DNA of 64,000 nucleotides from Parietichytrium sp. I65-24A. Lineage: Eukaryota; Sar; Bigyra; Thraustochytrida; Thraustochytriidae. The number at the start of each line of letters is the position of its first letter. Position 1 is the first letter of the stretch. Below, piece after piece: positions 19,918 to 28,828 of the stretch. The notes under the pieces were generated by a model. That model made no database searches. It was not told where the DNA came from and saw nothing but the letters and a program-made list of their open reading frames with translations. A program made the translations under genes and the position numbers. Location: contig BLSF01000002.1 of NCBI GenBank assembly GCA_012862575.1, positions 186,001 through 250,000 on the forward strand, given 5' to 3'.

Positions 19918-20109
19918 GTACTTGCGCGACGACTGTTCCGAGCGACGTAGTGTGTGTGCTGCCACTTTCGAGAGCAGGATCCCACTGACACGGCGGGTTC
20001 TCTGCATACGCCGTATACGCCGACGCGTACTTGTGCGGCTCTCTGCGAGTTTGCCGAGTACTCTCCGCGTACTCCGGGTCTCGTACGTCGCTCTGCGCAC
20101 CGCTTTCCC

Positions 20110-20133
20110 TTTACACTTTACACTTTACACTTT
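20110..20133. repeat. 8-bp tandem array (TTTACACT)
   Basis: Three perfect copies in the divergent promoter. Confidence 0.9.
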
Positions 20134-20257
20134 CCGGCGTGCCCACCGTGTCCGCTACTCGAGAACCACTCCGGTCTCATGTCTCGCCCACCCGTTTCCC
20201 CCCTTGCAGAACGCATTTTGCATCGACTATTATAAATGTTAGCTAATTCTATTCAGC

Positions 20258-20284
20258 TGACGCAATATGACGCATGATGACGCA
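20258..20284. promoter_or_regulatory. Three TGACGCA words in 10-bp register (putative bZIP sites)
   Basis: TGACGCA at 20258, 20268 and 20278 on the same strand, so all three face the same side of the helix. TGACG is the core half-site of CREB/ATF and plant TGA bZIP factors. They lie 413 bp from the TRM10-SDR ATG and 428 bp from the XRCC4 ATG. Binding is inference. Confidence 0.45.
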
Positions 20285-20557
20285 ATCTGTGACTACCTCC
20301 TGCGCTATACAAACTTATCCACTTGGCTAGCTCGATGTGCCTGACTAATTCTACAATCTCTTTCTGCTAGCTAGCTACTATTCCAAGTAGTGTTGACTAT
20401 GCACTTGATACTCTTGAAATGGGTTCCCCTGGTGAGTCGTACCAGGGCCTATCAGGTTCGTAGGTGGGTTGCCCCCGCAGCAACCTGCGAAGTGTGCACC
20501 TGACTAACCTGACTCCTATGGCGCACGGTAACGAGTAGCTGTGAGGTCCGCGCGTAC

Positions 20558-20587
20558 AGCAGCGAGGAACAGCGAGGAACAGCGAAG
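20558..20587. repeat. 10-bp tandem array (AGCGAGGAAC)
   Basis: About three units upstream of the XRCC4 ATG by 125-155 bp. Confidence 0.85.
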
Positions 20588-20711
20588 TGTTCGGGGTCTG
20601 AGCTGAGTTGAGAGTTGAGCGGCGCTCGAGGCAGAGACTGTGAGCGCATATGAGCGTTGGCCGCGTAGGACATATTGTTGGCAAAGGGGGTAAAAATACA
20701 GAGGAACGGAG

Positions 20712-22430
20712 ATGTTTCTGTCCGCGGACGTGGAAAATGTGAGCGGAAAGGTGTTTTGCAATCTGCAAGTGCAAGAAGAGACCATCGATGAGGACAACAG
20801 CGAGAAGATTGGCGCGGTATTGACGAACGGGGAGTACGTTTGGAAGGGCAGTTTTCACGAGGATCATGTGAATAAGAAGCTGAGCGAAGACGGGGGCGAT
20901 TCAAGCTTTGCTCGGAGGGTAACGAGCTGGTTCAGCGCGCCGTACTCGCTCACCTTGGATGTCGAAAACGACAATGCAATGTTCAACGTGCGAAGGCAGG
21001 TTCACAAAACAAAAGTTGCAGTGGCGTCTGTACCACTCGAGCAAGTCGAAAGTAGCGAAAGGGGCAACAGCATTTGCGAATTGCTCAGCATTGCTCTTTT
21101 ACAAATAAAAGATCAGAAGGAAGCCATCGCAAAGCTGAAAGGAGAAGTCCAGTCCGTGAAGAGCTCATATGATGTTCTCCTCGGATCCACCAAAAGTACA
21201 GCAACCGAGCTGAGGGCCCAAAAGGATGAATTGATGCTGAAAATGGTCAAGATTTTGAATACGAAAAAGGACGCTTTGAGACGCGCGCGTGGTAGCCGGG
21301 GTGAGGAAGAGGACGAGGACAGGCATGACGATGCAGACAGCAGAGGTGGGAGCGAAGATAGCTCTGATGAAGAACCTTCTGCAGCCAGACGGAAGAGCAA
21401 GACCGCGCGATCAAAGATAGACCATTCAAAGCCTCAGAGCAGGAAGATACATGCCGAAGGGAAGCTTCCATCTACAAAAAACGTGCCCGAGCCCAAGCCA
21501 TCTAAATCTATTCCGCGAAAGCAGCAGCAAGAACAGGACTCAGACGAGATGGTGAATGCAGGTGCTGCGCCTCGCTCAGACCCTGCGGTGGGAGATAGCA
21601 ACCTCCCACCGTTCTTTTCGATGTGCGAGTCCAGATCGGAAAAGGGAAAGATGAGATTCTTCTTTGACAAGAAACTATGGGTGGAGGGGGCGGAGGGCGC
21701 CGGAATCACTGTCTCGGAGCGCTACGTAAGTCTTCCTCGCTGGACTGCAAAGGGCAGCAAAGAGCATCTAAAGATCGTAGAATGGCTTTCAAAGCAAGAT
21801 CCTGGTGCCAAAATCTTGTGTCGCTCGGCGAATCCGCCTTACAAAGGCATTTATGTAGGGAAAGAGTTCCGAACCTCCGAACCTTCAGAGGAGAAAGTTG
21901 CTGGGAAACAAAAGACCAACACGAAGCAGTCCGCCCCGAAAAAGACACGCGGGAAGAGTTCATCAGAACCGGCGCCAAGTTCTCGATCCAAGAAAGCTTC
22001 AACCGGAGAAAAGAAGAACTCCCGATCTAAGGCGGTAGAAAAGCCTTTTTCGAAAGAGGGCATTGACATGGACCTTTCATCTTCGAGTGATGAGAGCGGA
22101 AGTGATGCGGACAACGTATTCGGAAACGAATTTGGCCGGGCCAAAATAATCAAAACAGCCATCACAACCACAGAACAATCGAAGATACACCTCACACCAG
22201 CAGCCCCAAAGACAAAGAAAAGGAAGTCGCAAACAGCCCAAGAAAGCGACGAATCCGGTTCCGACGAACGAAAAAACGGTGCTGCGGACCTATTGGCCAA
22301 AGGGAAGCGCAGGCGGAAAGCGCTGGAGCAGAGCGACGCAGAGGATGAAGATGAAAACATTGTTCATTCCACCGCATTGCCAAGAGATGACCATGATGAC
22401 AGCAGTGATTCAGATTTTTTTCCGCTATGA
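20712..22430 (+). CDS. XRCC4: XRCC4 (NHEJ factor) with long C-terminal extension
   Basis: A 572-residue protein. The first ~125 residues match the XRCC4 head: LTNGEYVWKGSF aligns with LTDGHSAWTGTV of the human protein, SLTLDVENDNAMFNVRR with its YTFNFSKE strand region, and VPLEQVES with NLEKVEN. A coiled coil follows (about 130-205) ending with LRAQKDELMLKMVKILNTKKDALRR, the family's LNEKK-type signature. XRCC4 homodimers scaffold DNA ligase IV in non-homologous end joining. Human XRCC4 is 336 residues; here about 360 residues follow the coiled coil. They are acidic, Ser- and Lys-rich, with one ordered-looking segment (about 297-390: LPPFFSMCES ... KILCRSANPPYKGIYVGKEF) that I cannot assign. 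The C-terminus ends in DSSDSDFFPL, an acidic tail of possible casein-kinase-2 type. Confidence 0.82.
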   Translation: MFLSADVENVSGKVFCNLQVQEETIDEDNSEKIGAVLTNGEYVWKGSFHEDHVNKKLSEDGGDSSFARRVTSWFSAPYSLTLDVENDNAMFNVRRQVHKTKVAVASVPLEQVESSERGNSICELLSIALLQIKDQKEAIAKLKGEVQSVKSSYDVLLGSTKSTATELRAQKDELMLKMVKILNTKKDALRRARGSRGEEEDEDRHDDADSRGGSEDSSDEEPSAARRKSKTARSKIDHSKPQSRKIHAEGKLPSTKNVPEPKPSKSIPRKQQQEQDSDEMVNAGAAPRSDPAVGDSNLPPFFSMCESRSEKGKMRFFFDKKLWVEGAEGAGITVSERYVSLPRWTAKGSKEHLKIVEWLSKQDPGAKILCRSANPPYKGIYVGKEFRTSEPSEEKVAGKQKTNTKQSAPKKTRGKSSSEPAPSSRSKKASTGEKKNSRSKAVEKPFSKEGIDMDLSSSSDESGSDADNVFGNEFGRAKIIKTAITTTEQSKIHLTPAAPKTKKRKSQTAQESDESGSDERKNGAADLLAKGKRRRKALEQSDAEDEDENIVHSTALPRDDHDDSSDSDFFPL

Positions 22431-22764
22431 AATTCCATCGATTTGCAACGGTTCAGTGACTGGAGTTCCAAGTTTACTACGTGTACTTTGAAAGTTATAG
22501 ACGCACGGGGTCAGTGAAGTCTACTCCGCTGCAACTCAGCCAAGACGTGTAAACGAAATGTCAACTTGTGCATTGTTGTCCCTGTATCTATTGTTGGCTT
22601 TGGAGGTGGAAAGAAGTACATTGCGCTACAACAAAGAAAAAATGAGATCATTGAAAAGAAGTCAACCTATTCGTGGTCCTTGAGGGTAAGAATTACAAGA
22701 GGACTCGACAAGGCATTTGTTACTATGATTTTTTTAAACGTATCATAAAAATTGAGAAACCCCA
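22431..22764. other. Convergent intergenic region
   Basis: 334 bp between the XRCC4 and PI-PLC stop codons. AT-rich; nothing else seen. Confidence 0.6.
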
Positions 22765-25700
22765 CTAATTCTGATTCAACCAAGCCTCTCCGAGCGAGAA
22801 TTTACAGTACAGAAACCCTTGCTCCACGGGAACCCAATTAGCATAGCGGAGGGGAACCACGCGATATCCCGGCCGGATACATGAAAGAGGAAGCACGTTC
22901 TGCGCTAGAAAGTTACCTTTACCTTTTCCGCGACCGTCGTCCACAGATCGCACAGTAAAACTGAGTAGTGCAAGCTCAATGTTATGCACCTCGAAAGCGA
23001 AGGTCTCGCGCCATGTCGGGTCAAATCCATTATTCTCAACCCAACTCGATCGTACTGTCTTATCATCCTGTTCCAGGCCACGCAACGTGATCTCCACGTA
23101 GGGATTTATATCGCTGGCGGAGAAGTGCCTCGGTAAATAGTGAGCTGAAATCACATCAACGTGCAGGATGAGCGGCTCGGCGAGGAAGCTGGCGTCACCA
23201 GGTACGAGACACCATGGCAGAGAAGGTTTGTAGTTCTCCCCGAATCGGATGCTCTGATGCCCAAACATCCGGACAGCTTTAGAGCGATTTCCAAGACGAG
23301 AAGACTCTGCAAACTTTTCAGAGCTCTGTTCCGGCCCATGTTCGTCAGGATCATCCAGTTCTTTCGAGTTCAAAGCAGAAAAAGTATCCGAGTCTCGGCT
23401 GCCAATCCTGGATGTCGATTGGAGAACGCCAGTAGAGGTAGCGTTCAACATGGCCTCGGGCTTGAGAATGTAACCGCAGCCTCCATTGTCGCTGAACTTG
23501 CCCTGGTTCAACCACACCTCAGCTCCAAACCTCTGGTAGTTTAGAGCCACAATTTGGCAACCGGCGTTCCAAGCCGGAATGGGGTCATAATTTGAGGAGG
23601 ATATTCTAGCGCCAGCAGGGAAAACCCTCACCAAATGAGACTTTGCGTACGTGCTCAGCGCCGCTGCCCTTGGGCCGGGTAGCGCTAATCTTCTCATTTT
23701 CTGTTCCGAGAGGGACGAGCTGGTGCAATACGCAGGAGCTTCGTATTCTACAATTTCAGCCTCGATTCTCTTGACCGGGATCGGCACGTTTTTGATGTAC
23801 ATGAGTCTAAGCAGGCCAGGCACAACGCCATCCTTCCCAGAGTCATATAAACCCAACCTAGATTCCTCCACATCCTCGTCTTCGTCTTCTATCTCCATCT
23901 CCAAGAGCTCTTCATTGACCTGCTCGTCACCTTCAGCAAATTTTTCGTCCTCTTCCTTCTCCGAGGCGCTCCGCGAGCCAGAGCTCTTCGCCTTCACCTT
24001 TCTGGTTTGGACAGTTGCGTTTTGTGGGTTCTCCAAAGGAATCTTCTCTGTTTTCACAAGACTTTCGGCATTCGGCGACCCAGAACCGATCCGTTCTGAT
24101 ACTTTAGGCTCCAACACCACCTCATGAATATTTATCTGAGGTTCTTCCTGGCTCGTGGTTTTCAGGCTTGGAGTAAATGAGGAGCTACGTCGTGGCGCCG
24201 GGGCCGCGGTAGTCTTACCTTCGTCGATGCTTTTGCGTTTCCCTGATCCACCGACTTTGTGCCCAAACGCTGAGGCGCCGGAAGAAACAGCATTTATAAG
24301 ATCCTGAGGGACGGAGATAATGTGATTCCCTACCCTACGAGCGTATTCCTCCATGTCCGAACCATACGAGCTGATATGAGCACCATCAACGCTGCCGCTC
24401 GAGGATCTCACGGAATTGTTAATGGAAGGGCGCATTGTGCGTGAGTTCTTCATCCATGACCGGTCATGCTTGGACATTCGTTTGTCCGGGCGATCGCGGA
24501 TGACGAATTTGTACTTGAGATCTTCTGGACTAAACCAGGTGTTGACTCCAACCTTGAGATTGGAAAGATCTGGCACAGGAAACCGATGGAGCTGGTCTCC
24601 TAAAATTGTCTCCAGATATGCAACCTGCTTCTGCTGTTGGTCCATCGAGCAGTGGTTTTCAATGGTGATGATTACAGGGTACGCGCTGGCCACGAACCCA
24701 TACTCCTGCAGCGCTACAATGCATTCCACAAAAGGCATGGGCTTGCACAATGTGTTCCCGTGAGTGACGATGGGGTCGTCATTCGGGCCATTCCAAGCAT
24801 CCAATTCGATTACTCGCACCCCTAATTTGAGAGCGCGAACGATCGCAAAGGCAGTGGATTCACTACTTAACTGATTCCCGCTCAAGTAAGAATTGTGAGA
24901 TGACGAAATGTAATAGTGACTGAGAGGGCGAGTCATATCTTGGTACACGACCTCTAACTTGCTCAATTCTCCGACATTGCTAAATTTGACATCAGTCATC
25001 ATTTGAACAAACAGATCGTAGCCAATCATAGGCTCTTCATATGAAGAGCTATCCGGGTGCCACTTGGGAAGATGCGGCTTTGACTGGACTGTGCGAGACT
25101 TGCGAAGGAAAAAAATCCCATTGCTTGCGTCCGAGTCCTGACTCTTCGTACGATGCCTGGTTGCAGAGGTTATCATCTTCCTCAAAGTCGACTTTGGACG
25201 CTCGTGTGCATGGCTCTGATTGTGACCAGAGTCGGTGGCAAGCTTGGAGGAGAGGAAGTGCATTCGCTTCGGGGATGCTGTACTGGCGTGCAATATTTCG
25301 CCCATGGACTTGTGTCGGCCATGATTTTCTGTTGGGAGAGGTGCGCTTGAAGCACTTTCGGCAGACTCAAATCTTGAACGAGATGCGTCCTTCGAATGAG
25401 GAGAGGGCATTTCGCCAACTGAGTCCTCGTCAATTGTGAGGTCGTCAGAGTCTGCCATTTGAAGAGATCTTGGCGACAACTTCTCACCACTATCTTGCAC
25501 ATGAGCCGAGCTCGCAAAATGCTCGTCGCGCCGTGGATGAGCTGGAGGTGCCGTATGGTTGAGTTTCACCCGCGCGAGCTCCACAGCATGATCTGTGCGC
25601 TCGTTATGTCCAACAGCGTCAGGAGAGGAATGCTGCCTTGCAACGTCTGAATCGTCGACAACCATTTCCCCATCCTGCTGATTCAAGTGCTCCAGCATCT

Positions 25701-26583
25701 CGGCCTGCGGAATGCTCCAGGGATCCAAAGGGTTGCCATTGATGGTTCCATTATTTTTGACGAGGCTATGCAGTCGATAGGCGCATTCGAAAAGCTGAGG
25801 ATGCTCCTTACCCTGCGTTGACCAGATAACAAATTGTTGCAAATCCACCGGGCGAAGCAAAATATCTTGAAATCCAACCTCACCACGCGAAAGAGGCAGA
25901 ATAGAGTCGTCGCCGCTGCCCAGTACTTTGGCAATTAGAAACTCGTGCTTCAGATCAGGTAAGGACTGAATACTCTCATACATTTTTACGAACTCCTCAA
26001 AGTCTAACGTGCCGCTTTTGTCCTCGTCATACTTCTCCATCCATTTGCGAATCGACTCATCTGGGACCCTGGTGTTGAGCCCTTGGAAGCACAATTTGAC
26101 TTCCTCAAAACTCAAACTGCCGTTTGCATCAGTGTCTATTCTCGCCCATTCTTCCTGCGCTCGCTCACGCAGAGTCTTCGTTTCCGCGCGATCGCCGATT
26201 TTCTCGTCCGAATGGCGATGGTGCTTGACACGGCAAAAGTTGAACTGAGACAAACATTCTGAGAGGCAGGAAGCTTGATTTCCCCTTCTCGGCCCACTCA
26301 GCTGCGTCAGATTTCTGTGAATGGACTTGCTAAATTTGGGTTTCGCATCCATTTCGGCTGCTTCTTGCAGCGCCAAGTGGACCAGCTCTTTTGCATCGGC
26401 ACACAGGAGCCGCACATCTCCCGTGTTATGTGTCGCAGTTTGCCGTTTCACTCCTACAACCGGCTTCTTGGGCCTCAAATTTACCGAAGTCCTCTGCCCT
26501 CTTGCCACAGCCTGTGAAGTACCGCGAACATCTGTCACCTTCTCCTCCTTCACCAGCGTGACATCGCCCCCGCTGCTGCCCAT
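22765..26583 (-). CDS. Phosphoinositide-specific phospholipase C (EF-hands, X, Y, C2)
   Basis: A 1272-residue enzyme that cleaves PtdIns(4,5)P2 to diacylglycerol and IP3 at the plasma membrane in response to calcium. Two EF-hand loops are at 150-161 (DTDANGSLSFEE) and 186-197 (DEDKSGTLDFEE). The X domain (about 549-700) has both catalytic histidines: His563 in SSHNSY and His608 in VTHGNT, with VIELDAWNGPNDDPI between them. The Y domain (roughly 960-1080) has LVRVFPAGARISSSNYDPIPAW and GCQIVALNYQ. A C2 domain closes the protein (HVDVISAHYLP, NPYVEITL, WRETFAFEV). There is no obvious PH domain. Typical delta-class enzymes are about 750 residues; the excess is a ~230-residue Ser/His-rich insert between EF-hands and X and a long X-Y linker with an acidic tract (EMEIEDEDEDVEES) and basic phosphorylation-like motifs. 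Confidence 0.93.
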   Translation of the reverse strand: MGSSGGDVTLVKEEKVTDVRGTSQAVARGQRTSVNLRPKKPVVGVKRQTATHNTGDVRLLCADAKELVHLALQEAAEMDAKPKFSKSIHRNLTQLSGPRRGNQASCLSECLSQFNFCRVKHHRHSDEKIGDRAETKTLRERAQEEWARIDTDANGSLSFEEVKLCFQGLNTRVPDESIRKWMEKYDEDKSGTLDFEEFVKMYESIQSLPDLKHEFLIAKVLGSGDDSILPLSRGEVGFQDILLRPVDLQQFVIWSTQGKEHPQLFECAYRLHSLVKNNGTINGNPLDPWSIPQAEMLEHLNQQDGEMVVDDSDVARQHSSPDAVGHNERTDHAVELARVKLNHTAPPAHPRRDEHFASSAHVQDSGEKLSPRSLQMADSDDLTIDEDSVGEMPSPHSKDASRSRFESAESASSAPLPTENHGRHKSMGEILHASTASPKRMHFLSSKLATDSGHNQSHAHERPKSTLRKMITSATRHRTKSQDSDASNGIFFLRKSRTVQSKPHLPKWHPDSSSYEEPMIGYDLFVQMMTDVKFSNVGELSKLEVVYQDMTRPLSHYYISSSHNSYLSGNQLSSESTAFAIVRALKLGVRVIELDAWNGPNDDPIVTHGNTLCKPMPFVECIVALQEYGFVASAYPVIITIENHCSMDQQQKQVAYLETILGDQLHRFPVPDLSNLKVGVNTWFSPEDLKYKFVIRDRPDKRMSKHDRSWMKNSRTMRPSINNSVRSSSGSVDGAHISSYGSDMEEYARRVGNHIISVPQDLINAVSSGASAFGHKVGGSGKRKSIDEGKTTAAPAPRRSSSFTPSLKTTSQEEPQINIHEVVLEPKVSERIGSGSPNAESLVKTEKIPLENPQNATVQTRKVKAKSSGSRSASEKEEDEKFAEGDEQVNEELLEMEIEDEDEDVEESRLGLYDSGKDGVVPGLLRLMYIKNVPIPVKRIEAEIVEYEAPAYCTSSSLSEQKMRRLALPGPRAAALSTYAKSHLVRVFPAGARISSSNYDPIPAWNAGCQIVALNYQRFGAEVWLNQGKFSDNGGCGYILKPEAMLNATSTGVLQSTSRIGSRDSDTFSALNSKELDDPDEHGPEQSSEKFAESSRLGNRSKAVRMFGHQSIRFGENYKPSLPWCLVPGDASFLAEPLILHVDVISAHYLPRHFSASDINPYVEITLRGLEQDDKTVRSSWVENNGFDPTWRETFAFEVHNIELALLSFTVRSVDDGRGKGKGNFLAQNVLPLSCIRPGYRVVPLRYANWVPVEQGFLYCKFSLGEAWLNQN

Positions 26584-27790
26584 TTCCCCGTCTGTCAGGC
26601 TGTTGGTCTCCTCTCAACCAATTGCCTCTCCGTATCGTCCGCCACGCGATTCCTACCGAATTCCGCAAACCTTTTCTTTCTTGTCTTGTCTTCTTTCTCC
26701 TCCGCGAAACGGACCTGCCACAAATGACTAAAGTCAACAATTTCGATCCACGCCACCTCGCCACCTCGCCGTCTAACCGCCTTGCCACCCCCCTTATTAG
26801 GACCCACGGCGATTCTTAAGAAAATATATAGGAAGACCGTATGGGTCCGCGAGGACCCTTCGCGAACGTGTGAGTTTGATTGTCCTGCGTTTGGTGTGCA
26901 GCACGGGACGTGTGTTACGCGAAAATAGCTAGAAGGGTTTAGTACTGATGGATGAACAGAGAGCTATTCTCTGTAAGATGGGTTATGGATGGTCATAAGA
27001 TAGTGGTGCGTTCTCAGTACTCACACTGGTAGGTTGATTCTGGGGCACAGATTATAGAATAGTTTAGATGAAACTCTTACGCGAATTCTTGCCGTACTCT
27101 TCGTTGCGAGTGCTATTGGGCTCCTATGGCTTTCAGTGACGCGTTTTATTCGTTTTACTATTCTACAACTTGGCTCGTAGAGTAAGCGCTGGCCGGACCT
27201 CTATCATCCGCACTGGCAGAGTGGGGGAGGGCATTCAGAGGACAGCAGATGTCTTCACTTTCAATGTTCAATTTGATTGAACATAAAGTCACAAGTATTC
27301 AGAGTTCAAAAGTCTTTGAGCGGCATCGACGCGTGGTGTTGATCGTTTTCTTATTACTGCACCTTTTATTGTTTGGGCAGGCCAAGAGAAGGCGGAACAG
27401 CGAAGTCTTGGAGTGGCGTAGCGGTTGATTGAGCCAACTTGGCAAGCGATACATTTCTTCACAGACTGCGAGTAAGTAGTATTAAGTAGTACACGGTAGC
27501 TCTACACTCACAGCCAGAAAGTACGCTACTGTACCGGTACTCACAGTCAGTACTCGATTTTATTAAAAAGTGTGTCTTCTTCCTTCTTCACTTGTTCTTG
27601 GCTTCCTTTCTCGATGTGACTGTGAATCCTGATAATAAAAGCGTCCTCGGCTTTGGCGGCTCGTAATACCATCTTTGTAGATGAATCCAACAAGCGCAAG
27701 AGAGAGGCTGACAGCGCTTACGTTAACTTTTTAAACTTTTTTTGTCTCGATGGAAGAAGTTGATTACAATAGTCAGCAATTCACTTCAAA
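26584..27790. other. Intergenic region, 1.2 kb
   Basis: No gene supported. CCACCTCG repeats (26751-26773) lie 170 bp upstream of the PI-PLC ATG. Perfect GTACCGGTAC (27531-27540) overlaps GTACTCACAGTC (27537-27548), followed by another GTACTCGA-like word (27550-27556). Confidence 0.6.
27531..27548. promoter_or_regulatory. Overlapping GTACCGGTAC palindrome and GTACTCACAGTC word
   Basis: Two of the recurrent intergenic words overlap by four bases here, about 950 bp upstream of the PI-PLC start. The 12-mer recurs at 48054 and 50038 on the other strand. Function unknown. Confidence 0.4.
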
Positions 27791-28272
27791 TTACTGCTTG
27801 AGGTCCACGGTGTTCCACTCCTTGATCGAATAAGACGGAACCAGGTCGTTGGCCACGTAAGGATCTTGGCTGACGAAGCTTTCGACGACCTCTTTGCCTT
27901 CGCAGTTGAAAACGAAGCACGCACCGGTCGCATCGCCATAGGCGCCTGCCATCAAAAGCTCACCGCGATCATGGAATACTTTGGCGAGACCCAAATGTCC
28001 CGGGCGATGTGGCGCACGCTTCTCGAGGATTCCCTCCACATAGTCATCTGTGACGATTCCGCGAACGATCATCTTGGTCAGTCCCTCGCACTGCCCGAAC
28101 CACTTGGGGCAGCTCGCCTTCCGCGCCGACCGAGCAAACTCGCAACTCTCTCAAACTTACAGTGCAGCAGGTAATGCTTTTGCCTGGCAGTGGCCGCAAC
28201 GGCGGCCTGCATCTCTCCCGCGCTTTGCTGAGCCATCCTTGCAAACCTCCTCACTCCAGCGCGTCCCAACAT
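27791..28272 (-). CDS. YCII-domain protein, two exons, probably mitochondrial
   Basis: Spliced gene: exon 1 28272-28161, intron 28160-28048, exon 2 28047-27791, giving 122 residues. Neither exon alone makes a full YCII domain; joined in phase they read KHYLLHYDYVEGILEKRAPH across the junction, as in eukaryotic YCII proteins. The rest follows the family: HLGLAKVFHDRGELLMAGAY, GACFVFNCEGKEVVESFVSQ, DPYVANDLVPSYSIKEWNTV. YCII is a small ferredoxin-like fold related to muconolactone isomerase, found in enzymes and detoxification proteins; the reaction here is unknown. The N-terminus (MLGRAGVRRFARMAQQ) is Arg-rich without acids for its first 19 residues and resembles a mitochondrial presequence. 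Starts at ATG; divergent from the next gene. Confidence 0.85.
28048..28160 (-). other. Spliceosomal intron, 113 nt
   Basis: Donor GTAAGT directly after phase-1 codon base T; acceptor TCACAG; a CTGAC branch-like word about 30 nt before the acceptor (GGGACTGACC). Removing it restores the YCII reading frame. It is the only intron in the window that I can support. Confidence 0.85.
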
Positions 28273-28828
28273 TCTCGCAGCTCGGACCTTCTGAACACAC
28301 CTTCCCTTCTAAATCTGATTCCGCAGTCACACTGCAATCCCACCAGAAAAGATTTCATCTAGGTCATGCATGGTCATGCAGTAAGTATCAGTAAGTACGT
28401 CCTGAATCTGGTCACGTCACTAGGGTCCCTCAGTGACGAGCTTGAACGACCGCTCCGTTCTTGTAGAATTTAGATAGTGTAGATGTATACTGCAGTCTAC
28501 GCTTACGGGACCGTCCTACGGGCAACTACCGCCCCTCGTTCGCCTCCTCAGACTCCTCAGCCGTACGGAGGAGGGAATAGAGAGTATTCGCGAACAAAGA
28601 ATCGATCATCCCGCGTGTGGCCGTAGTGGCCGTCCGCGGACACAGGCGGTAACATAATTTCTCTCGCGCGCAAAGTGTTGCCGACCAGTGCGCGAATCAG
28701 TAAGGCAGGGCGATTGTATCTCTTGAGACATTAGACGCGAGACAGAAGGGGCCAGGGCTCGATTTTTGCGGCACTCGTTACTAGCTAGCTCGAGCACAAG
28801 CAGAGTTGGATCGGAAGGGATCGAAGGA
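28273..28828. promoter_or_regulatory. Divergent promoter between YCII and SRP54 M-domain-like genes
   Basis: 556 bp between two divergent ATGs. Contains GGTCACGTCACT (CRE-like, near 28410), two CTCCTCAGA words (28543-28560), and AGCTAGCT (28783-28790) 39 bp before the right-hand ATG. No gene seen. Confidence 0.55.

Larger units (their letters stand above)
19846..20711. promoter_or_regulatory. Divergent promoter region between TRM10-SDR and XRCC4
   Basis: About 870 bp between two divergent starts. It includes a 6-bp array (19876-19917), a CTTTACAC array (20110-20133), three TGACGCA words at exact 10-bp spacing (20258-20284), AGCTAGCT (20369-20376) and a 10-bp array (20558-20587). No separate gene supported. 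Confidence 0.6.
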
